A stretch of 64,000 nucleotides of DNA from Thermoactinospora rubra (GCF_002093975.1 NZ_KZ084325.1:62001-126000), one strand, 5' to 3'; shown: positions 18,604 to 27,790, counted from the stretch's first letter. Notes: a model not told the origin generated them from the sequence alone. Numbers and translations are program-made.

Positions 18604-19647
18604 ATGAGGCGATTCATCGCGGCGGTGAAGCGGGCCGCCCCGTGGGCGGCGCAGAACGCCGACGGCGCCATCGCCCTGGGCCTGGCGGTCCTCGTCGGCG
18701 TGCTGGGCATCCTGCCGGACGAGCTGTTCGGCCGCAACGGCGCACAGGTGCAGAACCAGCTGGTCAGCGCGGCCACCCTGGTGATCCTGGCGCTGGTGGC
18801 GACGGCGCTGCTGCGCGACCGCGTGCGCCAGGCGCCGGTGGAGGAGACCATCACGTCCGGGGCGTTATCCCAGCTCCCGGTACGGCTGGCGCGGCTGGAG
18901 GAGATCGAGTCGCTGGTCGACGGCACCCGCAGGGCGCTGGACCAGCTCCAGCTGGTGCGCATCCTGGCCAGCTCCAGGGAGATCGCCCAGGCCCTCGCCG
19001 AGGCCCGCCGGGAGACCTCCACGTGGAGCTTCAAGGGCGGCACCGGCACCTACATCCGGGCCGTCACGCTGCCCCAGTGCGTGGCGGCGGCGCGCCGCGA
19101 CAAGCGGGACCTGACCTTCCGCATCGAGATCATCGACCCGGCGAACCCGGAGGTGTGCGAGGCCTACGCGCACTACCGCCGCTCGCTGTCGGACCAGCCC
19201 GACGGCACCGGGGAACGCTGGTCGGCCGACCGGGCGCGCAAGGAGTCCTACGCCACGATCCTGGCCGCCTTCTGGTACCGCCAGCGCTACAGCCTGCTCG
19301 ACATCCGCGTCGGCCTGTCGGCCGCCATGACGACCTTCCGCTGGGACCTGTCCGACAGCCGCATGGTCATGACCGTCGAGGACCCCAACCGGGCGATGAC
19401 CGCGCTGTCGGGCACCTTCTTCTACGAGAGCGCCAAGACCGAGCTTCGCCTGAGCCTGGAGCAGGCGCGGCCGGTGCCGCTGGAGGCCTACAAGACGGCC
19501 TGGCTCAGCGACGAGCCGACCGTGGAGGAGGTGCAGGAGCTGTTCGAGCGCATCGGCGTGCCGCTGCCCAAGTCCTACGACGAGCGCGACGTGGTGGCCA
19601 TCGCCCGCAAGGCCCTGCGCGCCAAGGACCCCTATGACATCGGTTGA
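18604..19647 (+). CDS. Two-TM membrane protein with cytosolic domain, unknown function
   Basis: Protein of 347 residues. Helices at about 21-38 and 52-70 form a membrane hairpin. A short coiled segment (ARLEEIESLVDGTRRALDQL) and a soluble alpha/beta domain of about 240 residues follow. The domain contains TWSFKGGTGTYIRAVTLPQC and FRIEIIDPANPEVCEAYAHY, which look like a conserved core. I do not recognise a named family. A two-TM anchor with a cytosolic domain resembles some effectors of bacterial conflict systems, which is only an analogy. ATG at 18604 has GGGGAG upstream. Leu88 is encoded by TTA, a codon almost absent elsewhere here. Its end overlaps the next gene by 14 bp. Confidence 0.7.
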   Translation: MRRFIAAVKRAAPWAAQNADGAIALGLAVLVGVLGILPDELFGRNGAQVQNQLVSAATLVILALVATALLRDRVRQAPVEETITSGALSQLPVRLARLEEIESLVDGTRRALDQLQLVRILASSREIAQALAEARRETSTWSFKGGTGTYIRAVTLPQCVAAARRDKRDLTFRIEIIDPANPEVCEAYAHYRRSLSDQPDGTGERWSADRARKESYATILAAFWYRQRYSLLDIRVGLSAAMTTFRWDLSDSRMVMTVEDPNRAMTALSGTFFYESAKTELRLSLEQARPVPLEAYKTAWLSDEPTVEEVQELFERIGVPLPKSYDERDVVAIARKALRAKDPYDIG

Positions 19648-20203
19648 CCTGAAGCGGCTGCGGCAGGTGCGGGCGGTGCGCCACCCGCTCGGCTTCGTCT
19701 GCTTCCCGCTGGCGCGCGACGGCGGCCGGGGCGTCTGCCTGCACCTGTGGTCGGGGGCGCTGGCCGCCGCCTCCGCCACCACCTCCCAGATCCACTGCCA
19801 CAGCTGGGACCTGGTCAGCCACGTCCTGTACGGGCAGATGCGCAACGTCCACGTCACCGTGGAGGACGCCGGGGCCGACGCCACGCACCGCGTGTTCGAG
19901 GTGGTCAGCGGCCCCGACGGGGACCTCATCGAGCCGACGCCCCGCACCGTGCGGCACCGCACCGGCCTGGTGGAGGTCTTCGGCCCCGGCGACACCTACA
20001 CGCTGGCCGCCGGGCGCTTCCACAGCAGCGTGGTCGCCGAGGACGGCGAGGCGGCCACGGTCGCCTACGGCAGCGGCACGCCCGGCGGGCGTGACCTGTC
20101 GCTGGGTCCGCTGGAGGTCGGCCGGCACCGCGTGGCGCGGCAGCCGCTGACCGCCGAGGAGACCGCGCTGGCGGTGAGCCTGATCGAAGCGCGGCTGAGC
20201 TGA
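19634..20203 (+). CDS. Cupin-like protein
   Basis: Protein of 189 residues, mostly beta strand. A histidine-rich stretch IHCHSWDLVSHVLYGQMRNV resembles the first cupin motif, and GPGDTYTLAAGRFHSS resembles the second, including its histidine. This implies a double-stranded beta-helix with a possible metal site. The start overlaps the upstream two-TM gene by 14 bp, and the IMPase gene follows after 10 bp, so the three are surely one translational unit. The reaction, if any, is unknown. Confidence 0.65.
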   Translation: MTSVDLKRLRQVRAVRHPLGFVCFPLARDGGRGVCLHLWSGALAAASATTSQIHCHSWDLVSHVLYGQMRNVHVTVEDAGADATHRVFEVVSGPDGDLIEPTPRTVRHRTGLVEVFGPGDTYTLAAGRFHSSVVAEDGEAATVAYGSGTPGGRDLSLGPLEVGRHRVARQPLTAEETALAVSLIEARLS

Positions 20204-20213
20204 GAGGTGCGCC

Positions 20214-21020
20214 ATGGAGCTGGAGCGGGCGCGGCGGGTGGCGGTGGAGGCCGCCGAGGCGGCCGGGGCGCTGCTGCGCGCCGGGACGCGGGGTCCGCTC
20301 GGCGTGCGGGCCAAGGGCGGCTCCGGCGACGTGGTGACCGACCTGGACCTGGCCGCCGAGAAGCTGATCCTGGAACGCCTCACCGGCGCCTTCCCGGAGC
20401 ACGCGGTGATCGCCGAGGAGTCGGGGCTGCTGGGCGAGTCGGCCTCGGCCGAGTGGACCTGGCTGGTGGACCCGCTCGACGGCACCAACAACGTGGCCAT
20501 CGGGCTGCCCGCCTACGTGGTGGGCCTGGCGCTGTGCCGCCGGGGCCGCCCGGTGCTGGGCGTGGTGCACGACCCGGTCACCGCCCGCACCTGGTCGGCC
20601 CTGCGGGGCCGCGGCGCCTACTGCTCCACCGGAGTACGGCTGTCGCCTCCGGCCAGGCCCTGGCCGCACGGCCCGCTGCTGGCCTGGACGCAGGGCCACG
20701 CCGTGGCCCGGGACGACCCGGTCGTGCGGGCGCTCAAGGGCACGCTGGAGGTCGCGGCCCGGCGGGTGCTGCAGCTGTGGGCGCCGCTGCTGTCGTGGGT
20801 GATGCTGGCCAGGGGCGACATCGACGGGTTCATCGGCTACCGGGCCGAGGCGGTCGACCTGCCCGCCGGGGCGCTCATCGCCCAGGAGGCCGGTCTGGAG
20901 GTCAGGGCGCTGGACGGCGGGCCGTTCGAGGAGCACATCGACGGCGGGCCGGAGGACCGCAGCTTCGTGGCCGGCCACCCCGACGTCATCGGGGCGCTGC
21001 TGGAGCTCAGCCGAGCGTGA
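20214..21020 (+). CDS. Inositol monophosphatase family protein
   Basis: Protein of 268 residues of the lithium-sensitive phosphatase superfamily (inositol monophosphatase, 3'(2'),5'-bisphosphate nucleotidase, FBPase). Metal-binding motifs are GDVVTDLDLAAE, the IAEESG glutamates and WLVDPLDGTNN, all intact. The C-terminal motif, normally WDxAAG, reads AVDLPAGALIAQEAG: its aspartate is kept but the preceding aromatic residue is replaced. Substrate could be a phosphorylated sugar, inositol or nucleotide. It is the third gene of the two-TM/cupin cassette, and GAGAGG precedes the ATG. The 3' end overlaps the convergent permease gene by 14 bp. Confidence 0.87.
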   Translation: MELERARRVAVEAAEAAGALLRAGTRGPLGVRAKGGSGDVVTDLDLAAEKLILERLTGAFPEHAVIAEESGLLGESASAEWTWLVDPLDGTNNVAIGLPAYVVGLALCRRGRPVLGVVHDPVTARTWSALRGRGAYCSTGVRLSPPARPWPHGPLLAWTQGHAVARDDPVVRALKGTLEVAARRVLQLWAPLLSWVMLARGDIDGFIGYRAEAVDLPAGALIAQEAGLEVRALDGGPFEEHIDGGPEDRSFVAGHPDVIGALLELSRA

Positions 21021-22185
21021 GCGCCCAGACCGCGGCCAGCGTCCCGGCCACGGCCAGGACCGCGCCGGTGGCCAGGAAGCGGCGCATCGGCACCTTCACG
21101 TCGTGGCGGCGGCAGGACTCGAACCACAGCAGCGTCGCCAGCGACGCCCACGGCGTGACGACCGGTCCCACGTTGGTGCCGATGAGTAAGGCGAGCAGCT
21201 GGTTCTGGGCGCTGCCGGGGACGACCTGCTCTAGCGCCTTGTAGGCGGGCAGGTTGTTGATCGTGTTGGACAGGGCCGCGCCCATGGCCGCCGTGCGGTA
21301 GGGGTCGCCGTCCGTGCCGAGCATCCACCTCATCAGGTCCGCCAGGCCGTACCGGGAGACCGTGGGGACGACCAGGAACAGGCCGGTCACGAAGATCAGC
21401 AGTTGCCAGGGGATCAGGCTCCAGCTCAGCCGCTTGCGGTCGCGCAGGAAGAAGGCGGCCACCACGATGGCCGCCGCGGCCGGCGCCGCGACCCCGACGG
21501 GCACGTCGGCCAGCAGGGCGGCGATGAACAGCGCGCACGCGGCCGAGGCGGCGCCGAACAGCGCCCGGTCGGCGATCGGGCCGGGCACGGGCGGCTCGTA
21601 CCGCGGGGCGCCCCGGTGGCGCCGCCGCCAGTAGAAGACCCACAGCAGGGCGAGCGTCACCGCGATCGAGGCCAGCTGCGGCAGCCACATCCGCCCGGCG
21701 AACTCCAGGTTGCCCAGCCCGATCTTCTGCATGCCCAGCAGGTTGGTCAGGTTCGACACCGGCAGCAGCAGGCTCGCGGTGTTGGCCAGCCAGATGGTCG
21801 TCATGGCCAGCGGCAGGGCGGCGATGCCGGCGCGGCCGGCCAGGGCCAGCATGACCGGCGTGAGCAGCACCGCCGTGGTGTCGAGGTTGAGGAAGATCGT
21901 GACGATCGACGCGAAAGCCGTGCAGAAGAAGAACAGCGCCACGTAGTCGCCGCGGGCCGCCACCGCCATGCGCACCGCGATGGCGTCGAAGACCTGCGCC
22001 TCCTTGGTGAGCTCGGCCAGGACGATCACCCCGGCCAGGAACACCAGCAGCGGCCCGATCGCCCGCAGGCTCGCCGCCGCCTCCTCCAGCGGCAGCAGCC
22101 CCGTGGCGACGAAGACCACGCCGAGGGCGAGCAGCCCGATCCTGATCCAGTCGAGCACGCCCAGCCGCCCCAGCACAGCACGCAT
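21007..22185 (-). CDS. SLC13/ArsB-type membrane permease
   Basis: Integral membrane protein of 392 residues with about eleven helices and the ion-transporter fold (DASS/arsenite permease). FLNLDTTAVLLTPVMLALA and the late SNTINNLPAYKAL plus IGTNVGPVVTPWAS are the paired signature segments of this superfamily. Arsenite or carboxylate transport is typical; no arsR or arsC is nearby, so the substrate is uncertain. ATG at 22185 is chosen over upstream starts because the first helix follows at once. Residue 333 is encoded by TTA (21189-21187), one of three such codons in this region. The start region is divergent from the TIR-NACHT gene, with only 46 bp between them. Confidence 0.85.
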   Translation of the reverse strand: MRAVLGRLGVLDWIRIGLLALGVVFVATGLLPLEEAAASLRAIGPLLVFLAGVIVLAELTKEAQVFDAIAVRMAVAARGDYVALFFFCTAFASIVTIFLNLDTTAVLLTPVMLALAGRAGIAALPLAMTTIWLANTASLLLPVSNLTNLLGMQKIGLGNLEFAGRMWLPQLASIAVTLALLWVFYWRRRHRGAPRYEPPVPGPIADRALFGAASAACALFIAALLADVPVGVAAPAAAAIVVAAFFLRDRKRLSWSLIPWQLLIFVTGLFLVVPTVSRYGLADLMRWMLGTDGDPYRTAAMGAALSNTINNLPAYKALEQVVPGSAQNQLLALLIGTNVGPVVTPWASLATLLWFESCRRHDVKVPMRRFLATGAVLAVAGTLAAVWALTLG

Positions 22186-22231
22186 GGTCTCACACCTGGC
22201 CGATCTTCGGCACCACTGGGATACTGGGCCA

Positions 22232-25200
22232 ATGGCGCGTGACGGCAGGCCTGTCGACATCTTCGTCAGCTACTCCCCCGCCGACACGGCATGGGCCACC
22301 TGGCTGGCCTGGCAGCTGGAGGAGGCCGGCTACCGCACGATGATCCAGGCGTGGGACTTCGTGCCCGGCACGAACTTCATCGACTTCATGGACCAGGGCG
22401 TGCGCGAGGCGAAGCTGGTCGTGGCGGTGCTGTCGGCCCGGTACCTCGACTCCACCTACGGCAAGATGGAGTGGCAGACCGCGCTGCGGGCCGACCCCCG
22501 CAACCCGATGGGCAAGCTGGTCCCGATCCGGCTGGAGGACGTGCCGCTGGAGGGCCGGCTGCTGTCCACGATCACCTGGGTGGACCTGGTGGGCCTCACC
22601 GACGAGGCGGAGATCCGCTCGTTAGTCCTGGCCCGCGTCCGGGAGGCGATGGCCGGACGGGCCAAGCCGCACGAGCCGCCCGCCTTCCCGGGCGGCTCGG
22701 CCGTGCCGCCGCCCGCCGCCCCGGTCGCCCTCCCGGCGCCGGCCGCCCGGCACCGCCGCGCGCCCCTGACCCGGCCGCGCTTCCCGCTGGCCGCCGACGG
22801 CCGGCGCCGGGAGGCGCTGTCGATCCTGCACGTCGGCGGGCCGCGCTTCGGGCGGGCGCTGCCGGAGGCCGGCGAGCCGTTCACGCCCGAGGACGTGCAC
22901 GCCGCGATCGCCGCCGACCTGTCGGTCATGTACGACGCGGGAGCGCGCCGTCCCGACCTGCTGGTGGTCAGCGGCGACCTCACCGAGTCCGGCAGCCTGG
23001 GGCAGTTCGGCAAGGCCCTGCGGCTGCTGACCGACCTGCGGCTGCTGGTGGGGCTGGAGCCGCAGCGCGTGGTCGTCGTGCCGGGCCCGCGCGACGTCAC
23101 CAAGGCCATGGCCAGCGCCTACTTCCTGACCTGCGAGGCGGCCGACGAGCAGCCCGAGCCGCCCTACTGGCCCAAATGGCAGCACTTCGCGGGCATGTTC
23201 GCCGAGCTTTACCAGGGGCTGGACGACCGGGTGTTCGACGGCGGGCAGCCGTGGACCCTGTTCGAGCTGCCCGACCTGCGGGTCGTGGTCGCCGGGCTCA
23301 ACTCCACGATGGCGATGAGCCACCTGGACAAGCACGACTACGCGCTGCTCGGCGACCGGCAGTCGTCCTGGTTCGCCGAGCGGCTGCGCGCCTACGAGGA
23401 GCGCGGCTGGCTCAGGATCGGCGTCGCCGGCCACCCGCCGGCCGCGCTGGAGGACTCGGCGGCCTTCCACCGGCTGCTGAGCCGCCGCCTGAACCTCCTG
23501 CTGCACGGGCAGGGCGAGGCGGGCCCGGGCGCGGTGGCCGCCCCGCGCGCCGGAAGCGCCCAGCTCGTGGAGATCACGCCGCGCGGCCTGACCGTCTGGC
23601 CGCCCCACGGCGAGCCCAGGCGCGTCGCCCACCGGCTGCGGGCCGCCGACGCCACCTTCGCGGCCCAGCCGCCCGAGCCCGCCGAGCCCGCGCCGCGGGC
23701 CCCGCTGCCCGGCCCCGAGCCGACCCCCGCCGAACTGCTGCTGGACCGCATCACCGAGGTGTGCGAGGCCAGGCACGAACGCGCCAAGATCAGGCGGTAC
23801 GGCACGCACCTGGTGATCACCTATCCGGAGGACGGCTTCGTCCGGCAGCTCATGGTCGGCGCGCTCGCGGGCGAGCCCACGGCCGAGAGCGTCACCCCCT
23901 TCCTGCGGCAGGCCCGTGCCGCCGACATCCCCGCCGAGCTGGTCTACCAGGGTCCGCCACCGGCCCGGTCGCTGCGCGAGGACCTCATGCGCCGAGGGGT
24001 GCGGCTGCGCAGCTTCACCGAGTTCCAGGGCCTGCTGGACCTGTCCGGCTACGTCGCCGAGCAGACCGCGCGGCTCAACTCCGACCGCCGCTACCCGCCC
24101 GGCCTGTACGTGCCGCAGCGCTACCGGGAGCTGGACCGGTCCGGCCACGAGGTCAAGGAGGGCCTGACCGACGAGCTGATGCGGCTGCTGGCCGCCGACC
24201 ACGGCCGGTTCCTGCTGCTGCTGGGCGACTTCGGCCGGGGCAAGACCTTCGCCCTGCGGGAGCTGGCCAGGCGCATCCCGGCCGAGCTGCCCCACCTGAT
24301 CCCGATCCTCATCGAGCTGCGCGCCCTGGACAAGGCGCACTCGGTCGACGGGCTGGTGGCCGCCCACCTGGCCAACCACGGCGAGGAGGTCATCGACCTC
24401 AAGGCCTTCCACTACCTGCTCCGGCAGGGCCGCATCGTGCTGCTGTTCGACGGCTTCGACGAGCTGGTCACCCGCGTCACCTACGACCGGGCCGCCGACC
24501 ACCTGGCCACGCTGCTGGCCGCCGCGCAGGACAAGGCGAAGATCGTCGTGGCCAGCCGTACGCAGCACTTCAAGTCCCACAGCCAGGTGCTGACCTCCCT
24601 CGGCGAGATGGTCGGCGTGCTGCCGCAGCGGCGCGTCTTCGGCCTGGAGGACTTCTCGCCCGGGCAGATCCGCGCCTACCTCGGCAACCGCTTCGGCGAC
24701 GAGCAAGAAGCCGGGGCGCGCATGGCGCTGCTGGAGGGCATCAAGGACCTGCTGGACCTGGCGCAGAACCCGCGCATGCTCAGCTTCATCGCCGACCTCG
24801 ACGTCGACCGGCTCCGCGCCGTCGCCGCCACCCGCCACACCATCAGCCCGGCGCTGCTGTATGAGGAGATCCTCGGCTCCTGGCTGGCCTTCGAGGCGCA
24901 GCGGGCGCGCGTGCCGGGCGCCGCCCGCGCGCTGGACCTGGAGGAGCTGTGGCGGGCCGTGACCGCCCTGGCCGTGCGGCTGTGGGACACCGGCGAGTCG
25001 CTGCTCAGCCTGGAGGAGCTCACCGAGATCGCCGAGACCCTCACCGACCTGGCCGACGGGCAGCTCACCGGCGGCCACGCCGCCTACGCGGTGGGCTCGG
25101 GCAGCCTGCTGGTGCGCACCGAGGAGGGCATGTTCGGCTTCATCCACCTGTCGGTGATGGAGTGGCTGGTCGCCCGGCACATCGCCCGCGGCAACCTCTC

Positions 25201-27790
25201 CGCCCTGGCCCGCCGCCCGCTCTCGCCGCTGACCGTGGAGTTCCTGTGCGACCTGGCCGACGCCCAGGCCGTCCGCGCGTGGGTCGCCGCGGTGCTGGGC
25301 GACCCCTCGGCCGACGCCGTCGCCCGGGCGAACGCCGTCAAGATCAGCGCCCGGCTGCGCATCCCGGCCCAGGCCGACCTGCGCGGCGCCGACCTGCGCG
25401 GGGAGGACCTGTCGGGGCGCGACCTGTCGGACGCCGACCTCACCGGCGTGAACCTGACGGGCGCCACGCTCGTGGGCGCCGACCTGTCCCGGGCGATCCT
25501 GCGCGACGCCAGGCTCGTCGACGCCCGGCTGGACGAGGCCAGGCTGGCGGGCGCCGACCTGCGCGGCGCGGACTTCTCCAAGGCGCGGCTGGCCCGCGCC
25601 GACCTGTCCGACGCGGTCTTCGAGGGCAGCACGTGGAACCGGGCCGCGCTGATCGACGTGCGCGGCACGCTGCCGCCGCTGCGCGGCGCCGCGGTGGTGC
25701 CCGGCCAGCCGATCGAGACCCAGCTCGCGCCCGCCGCGCTGGGCGTGCCGTACGGCTACCACTTCCAGACCGCCCGCCTGCCCCAGCCGGTCGCCTACAG
25801 CCGCGACGGGGCGCTGCTGGCCATCGGCGGCGAGGACGGCGGCGTGGTGCTGTGCGACGGCGACAGCGGCCTGCCCATCCGCACGCTGCAGGGTCACCGC
25901 GGCCGCGTCTACGCGGTCGCGTTCTGCGACGGGCTGCTGGCCACCGGCGGCGGCGACGGCACGGTCCGGCTGTGGGACCCGGCCTGCGGCGAGCTCCGCC
26001 ACGTGCTCCAGGGCCATCCCGACGGGGTGTGGCCGGTGCTGTTCAGCCCCGACGGCACGATGGTCGCGGCCGGCGGCGCCGACGGGATCGTGCGCGTCTG
26101 GGACACCCGCTCCGGATCGGTGCTGCGCGAGCTGGGCGGGCACCAGGCGCCCGTCTACACCGCGACGTTCTCCGGCGGGCTGCTCGTCACCGGCGACGGC
26201 GCCGCCCGCATCCGCCTGTGGGACCTGGGCAGCGGCGAATGCCGGCGCGTCATCGACGACCACGGCGGCGCCGTCTACCGGGTGGCCGTCCACGGCGACC
26301 TGCTGGCCGCCGGCGACCGCGACGGCGTCGTCAGGATCTGGCACCGCGCCACCGGCGAGCTGCTGCACACCATGGCCGGCCACACCGGCCGCGTCTACTG
26401 CCTGACCTTCTCCCCCGACGGCAGCCTGCTGGCCACCGGCGACACCGACGGCGCGGTACGGCTGTGGGTCCCGGCCACCGGCGAGGCGCTGGGCGTGGCC
26501 GCCACCCACCGCGGCGCCGTCTACCAGGTGGCCTTCAGCCCCTCGGGCACGAGCCTGGCCTCCGGCGACTCCGAGGGCGCCATCCAGCTGCACACCGGCG
26601 GCGAGCGGCGGGACCTGGCCGGCCACCGGGGCGCGGTGTGGCCGTTCGCGTTCCGGCCCGACGGCGGCCAGCTGGCCACCAGCAGCAACGACGGCACCAC
26701 CCGGCTGTGGGACCCGGCCACCGGCCGCTGCCAGCGGGTGCTGCGCGGCCACGGCCGCCGCATCACCTCCGCCCGCTTCAGCGCCGACGGCACGATGCTG
26801 GCCACCAGCGGCAACGACGGCGTGGTCCGCATCTGGGACCCGGTCACCGGGCGGCGGCTGCGCGAGTTCCACGGCCTGGCCGACCGGCTGATCTCAGCCG
26901 TCTTCTCCCCCGTCGGCACCACCCTGGCCACCTCCAGCAACGACGGCGGCGTGCACCTGTGGAACGGCGCCACCGGCGACTACGAGCGCGAGCTGAACGC
27001 CGAGACCGAGCACGTGTGGGCCGAGGCGTTCAGCCCCGACGGCCGGCGCCTGGCCACCGCCAACGACGACGACAGCGTCCGGGTCTGGTACCGCTCGACC
27101 GGCGGCGTGGTCGCCAACCTGGCCGACCACCGGGGCCGGGTCCGCTCGATCGCGTTCAGCCCGGACGGCTCGGCCATCGCCACCGGCTGCGACGACCGGC
27201 GCGTGCGGATCTGGGACGTCGACTCCGGCGAGCTGCTGCGGACGCTGGACCGGCACACCGACCGCGTCTACGCGGTGCTGTTCGACCTCTCCGGCGAGCT
27301 GCTGGCCAGCGCCGGCAACGACGGCCTGGCCATCGTGTGGCGGGACGGCGAGCCCGTGCACGTCTTGCGCCACCCCGGGAGGCTGTGGACGGCCGCGTTC
27401 GACCCGTCCGGCACGGTGCTGGCCACCGGCGGCGACGACCTGGACGTGCGCCTGTGGGACCTGTCCAGCGGCAGGCTGCTGCACACCCTCGCCGGCCACT
27501 CCCGCCGGGTCTCCTCGGTCGCCTTCTCCCCCTCCGGCGACCTGCTGGCGACCTCGGCCGACGACGGCACGGTCATGCTGTGGACCGTGGGCGGGACGCC
27601 CGCCGTCCGGTGCACGCTGCTCGGCCTGCCGGAGGGGTGGGCGGCGCTGGCCCCCGACGGCCGCTACAAGCACGAGGGCGAGGTCGCCGGGCAGTTCTGG
27701 CACGCCGTGGGCATGTGCCGCTTCGAGGTGGGCGAGCTGGACCCCTACCTGCCGGCGGTGCGTCAGGTGCCGCTGGAGGCGCCGTTCTGA
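22232..27790 (+). CDS. TIR / calcineurin-like / NACHT / pentapeptide / WD40 protein
   Basis: Giant protein of 1,852 residues. TIR domain at 8-150 (VDIFVSYSPADTAWA; candidate catalytic Glu80 in YGKMEW). Calcineurin-like phosphoesterase fold at about 195-450, with VSGDLTESG kept but other metal motifs degenerate (VPGPRDV where GNHD is normal, HGQGE where GHxH is normal). An unassigned alpha/beta region at about 500-615. A NACHT STAND ATPase with Walker A LGDFGRGKT near 665-672, Walker B LLFDGFDEL at 737-745 and the helical FIHLSVMEWLVARHIA. Pentapeptide repeats (ADLRGADLRGEDL and so on) at about 1048-1140. About 15 WD40 units at about 1186-1790, enough for two propellers. In other bacteria such layouts act in antiphage immunity: WD40 senses, NACHT oligomerises, TIR cleaves NAD. 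That role is inference here. Leu131 is a TTA codon. Confidence 0.92.
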   Translation: MARDGRPVDIFVSYSPADTAWATWLAWQLEEAGYRTMIQAWDFVPGTNFIDFMDQGVREAKLVVAVLSARYLDSTYGKMEWQTALRADPRNPMGKLVPIRLEDVPLEGRLLSTITWVDLVGLTDEAEIRSLVLARVREAMAGRAKPHEPPAFPGGSAVPPPAAPVALPAPAARHRRAPLTRPRFPLAADGRRREALSILHVGGPRFGRALPEAGEPFTPEDVHAAIAADLSVMYDAGARRPDLLVVSGDLTESGSLGQFGKALRLLTDLRLLVGLEPQRVVVVPGPRDVTKAMASAYFLTCEAADEQPEPPYWPKWQHFAGMFAELYQGLDDRVFDGGQPWTLFELPDLRVVVAGLNSTMAMSHLDKHDYALLGDRQSSWFAERLRAYEERGWLRIGVAGHPPAALEDSAAFHRLLSRRLNLLLHGQGEAGPGAVAAPRAGSAQLVEITPRGLTVWPPHGEPRRVAHRLRAADATFAAQPPEPAEPAPRAPLPGPEPTPAELLLDRITEVCEARHERAKIRRYGTHLVITYPEDGFVRQLMVGALAGEPTAESVTPFLRQARAADIPAELVYQGPPPARSLREDLMRRGVRLRSFTEFQGLLDLSGYVAEQTARLNSDRRYPPGLYVPQRYRELDRSGHEVKEGLTDELMRLLAADHGRFLLLLGDFGRGKTFALRELARRIPAELPHLIPILIELRALDKAHSVDGLVAAHLANHGEEVIDLKAFHYLLRQGRIVLLFDGFDELVTRVTYDRAADHLATLLAAAQDKAKIVVASRTQHFKSHSQVLTSLGEMVGVLPQRRVFGLEDFSPGQIRAYLGNRFGDEQEAGARMALLEGIKDLLDLAQNPRMLSFIADLDVDRLRAVAATRHTISPALLYEEILGSWLAFEAQRARVPGAARALDLEELWRAVTALAVRLWDTGESLLSLEELTEIAETLTDLADGQLTGGHAAYAVGSGSLLVRTEEGMFGFIHLSVMEWLVARHIARGNLSALARRPLSPLTVEFLCDLADAQAVRAWVAAVLGDPSADAVARANAVKISARLRIPAQADLRGADLRGEDLSGRDLSDADLTGVNLTGATLVGADLSRAILRDARLVDARLDEARLAGADLRGADFSKARLARADLSDAVFEGSTWNRAALIDVRGTLPPLRGAAVVPGQPIETQLAPAALGVPYGYHFQTARLPQPVAYSRDGALLAIGGEDGGVVLCDGDSGLPIRTLQGHRGRVYAVAFCDGLLATGGGDGTVRLWDPACGELRHVLQGHPDGVWPVLFSPDGTMVAAGGADGIVRVWDTRSGSVLRELGGHQAPVYTATFSGGLLVTGDGAARIRLWDLGSGECRRVIDDHGGAVYRVAVHGDLLAAGDRDGVVRIWHRATGELLHTMAGHTGRVYCLTFSPDGSLLATGDTDGAVRLWVPATGEALGVAATHRGAVYQVAFSPSGTSLASGDSEGAIQLHTGGERRDLAGHRGAVWPFAFRPDGGQLATSSNDGTTRLWDPATGRCQRVLRGHGRRITSARFSADGTMLATSGNDGVVRIWDPVTGRRLREFHGLADRLISAVFSPVGTTLATSSNDGGVHLWNGATGDYERELNAETEHVWAEAFSPDGRRLATANDDDSVRVWYRSTGGVVANLADHRGRVRSIAFSPDGSAIATGCDDRRVRIWDVDSGELLRTLDRHTDRVYAVLFDLSGELLASAGNDGLAIVWRDGEPVHVLRHPGRLWTAAFDPSGTVLATGGDDLDVRLWDLSSGRLLHTLAGHSRRVSSVAFSPSGDLLATSADDGTVMLWTVGGTPAVRCTLLGLPEGWAALAPDGRYKHEGEVAGQFWHAVGMCRFEVGELDPYLPAVRQVPLEAPF

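Noticed and set aside
22622..26872. Minus-strand ORF of about 1,400 codons inside the TIR-NACHT gene
   Set aside because: It is low in complexity and repetitive because it mirrors the WD40 repeats, and shows no domain or start signal.
25374..27600. Internal DNA repeats resembling a repeat array
   Set aside because: They are codon-level echoes of pentapeptide and WD40 protein repeats, not an independent DNA repeat or CRISPR.
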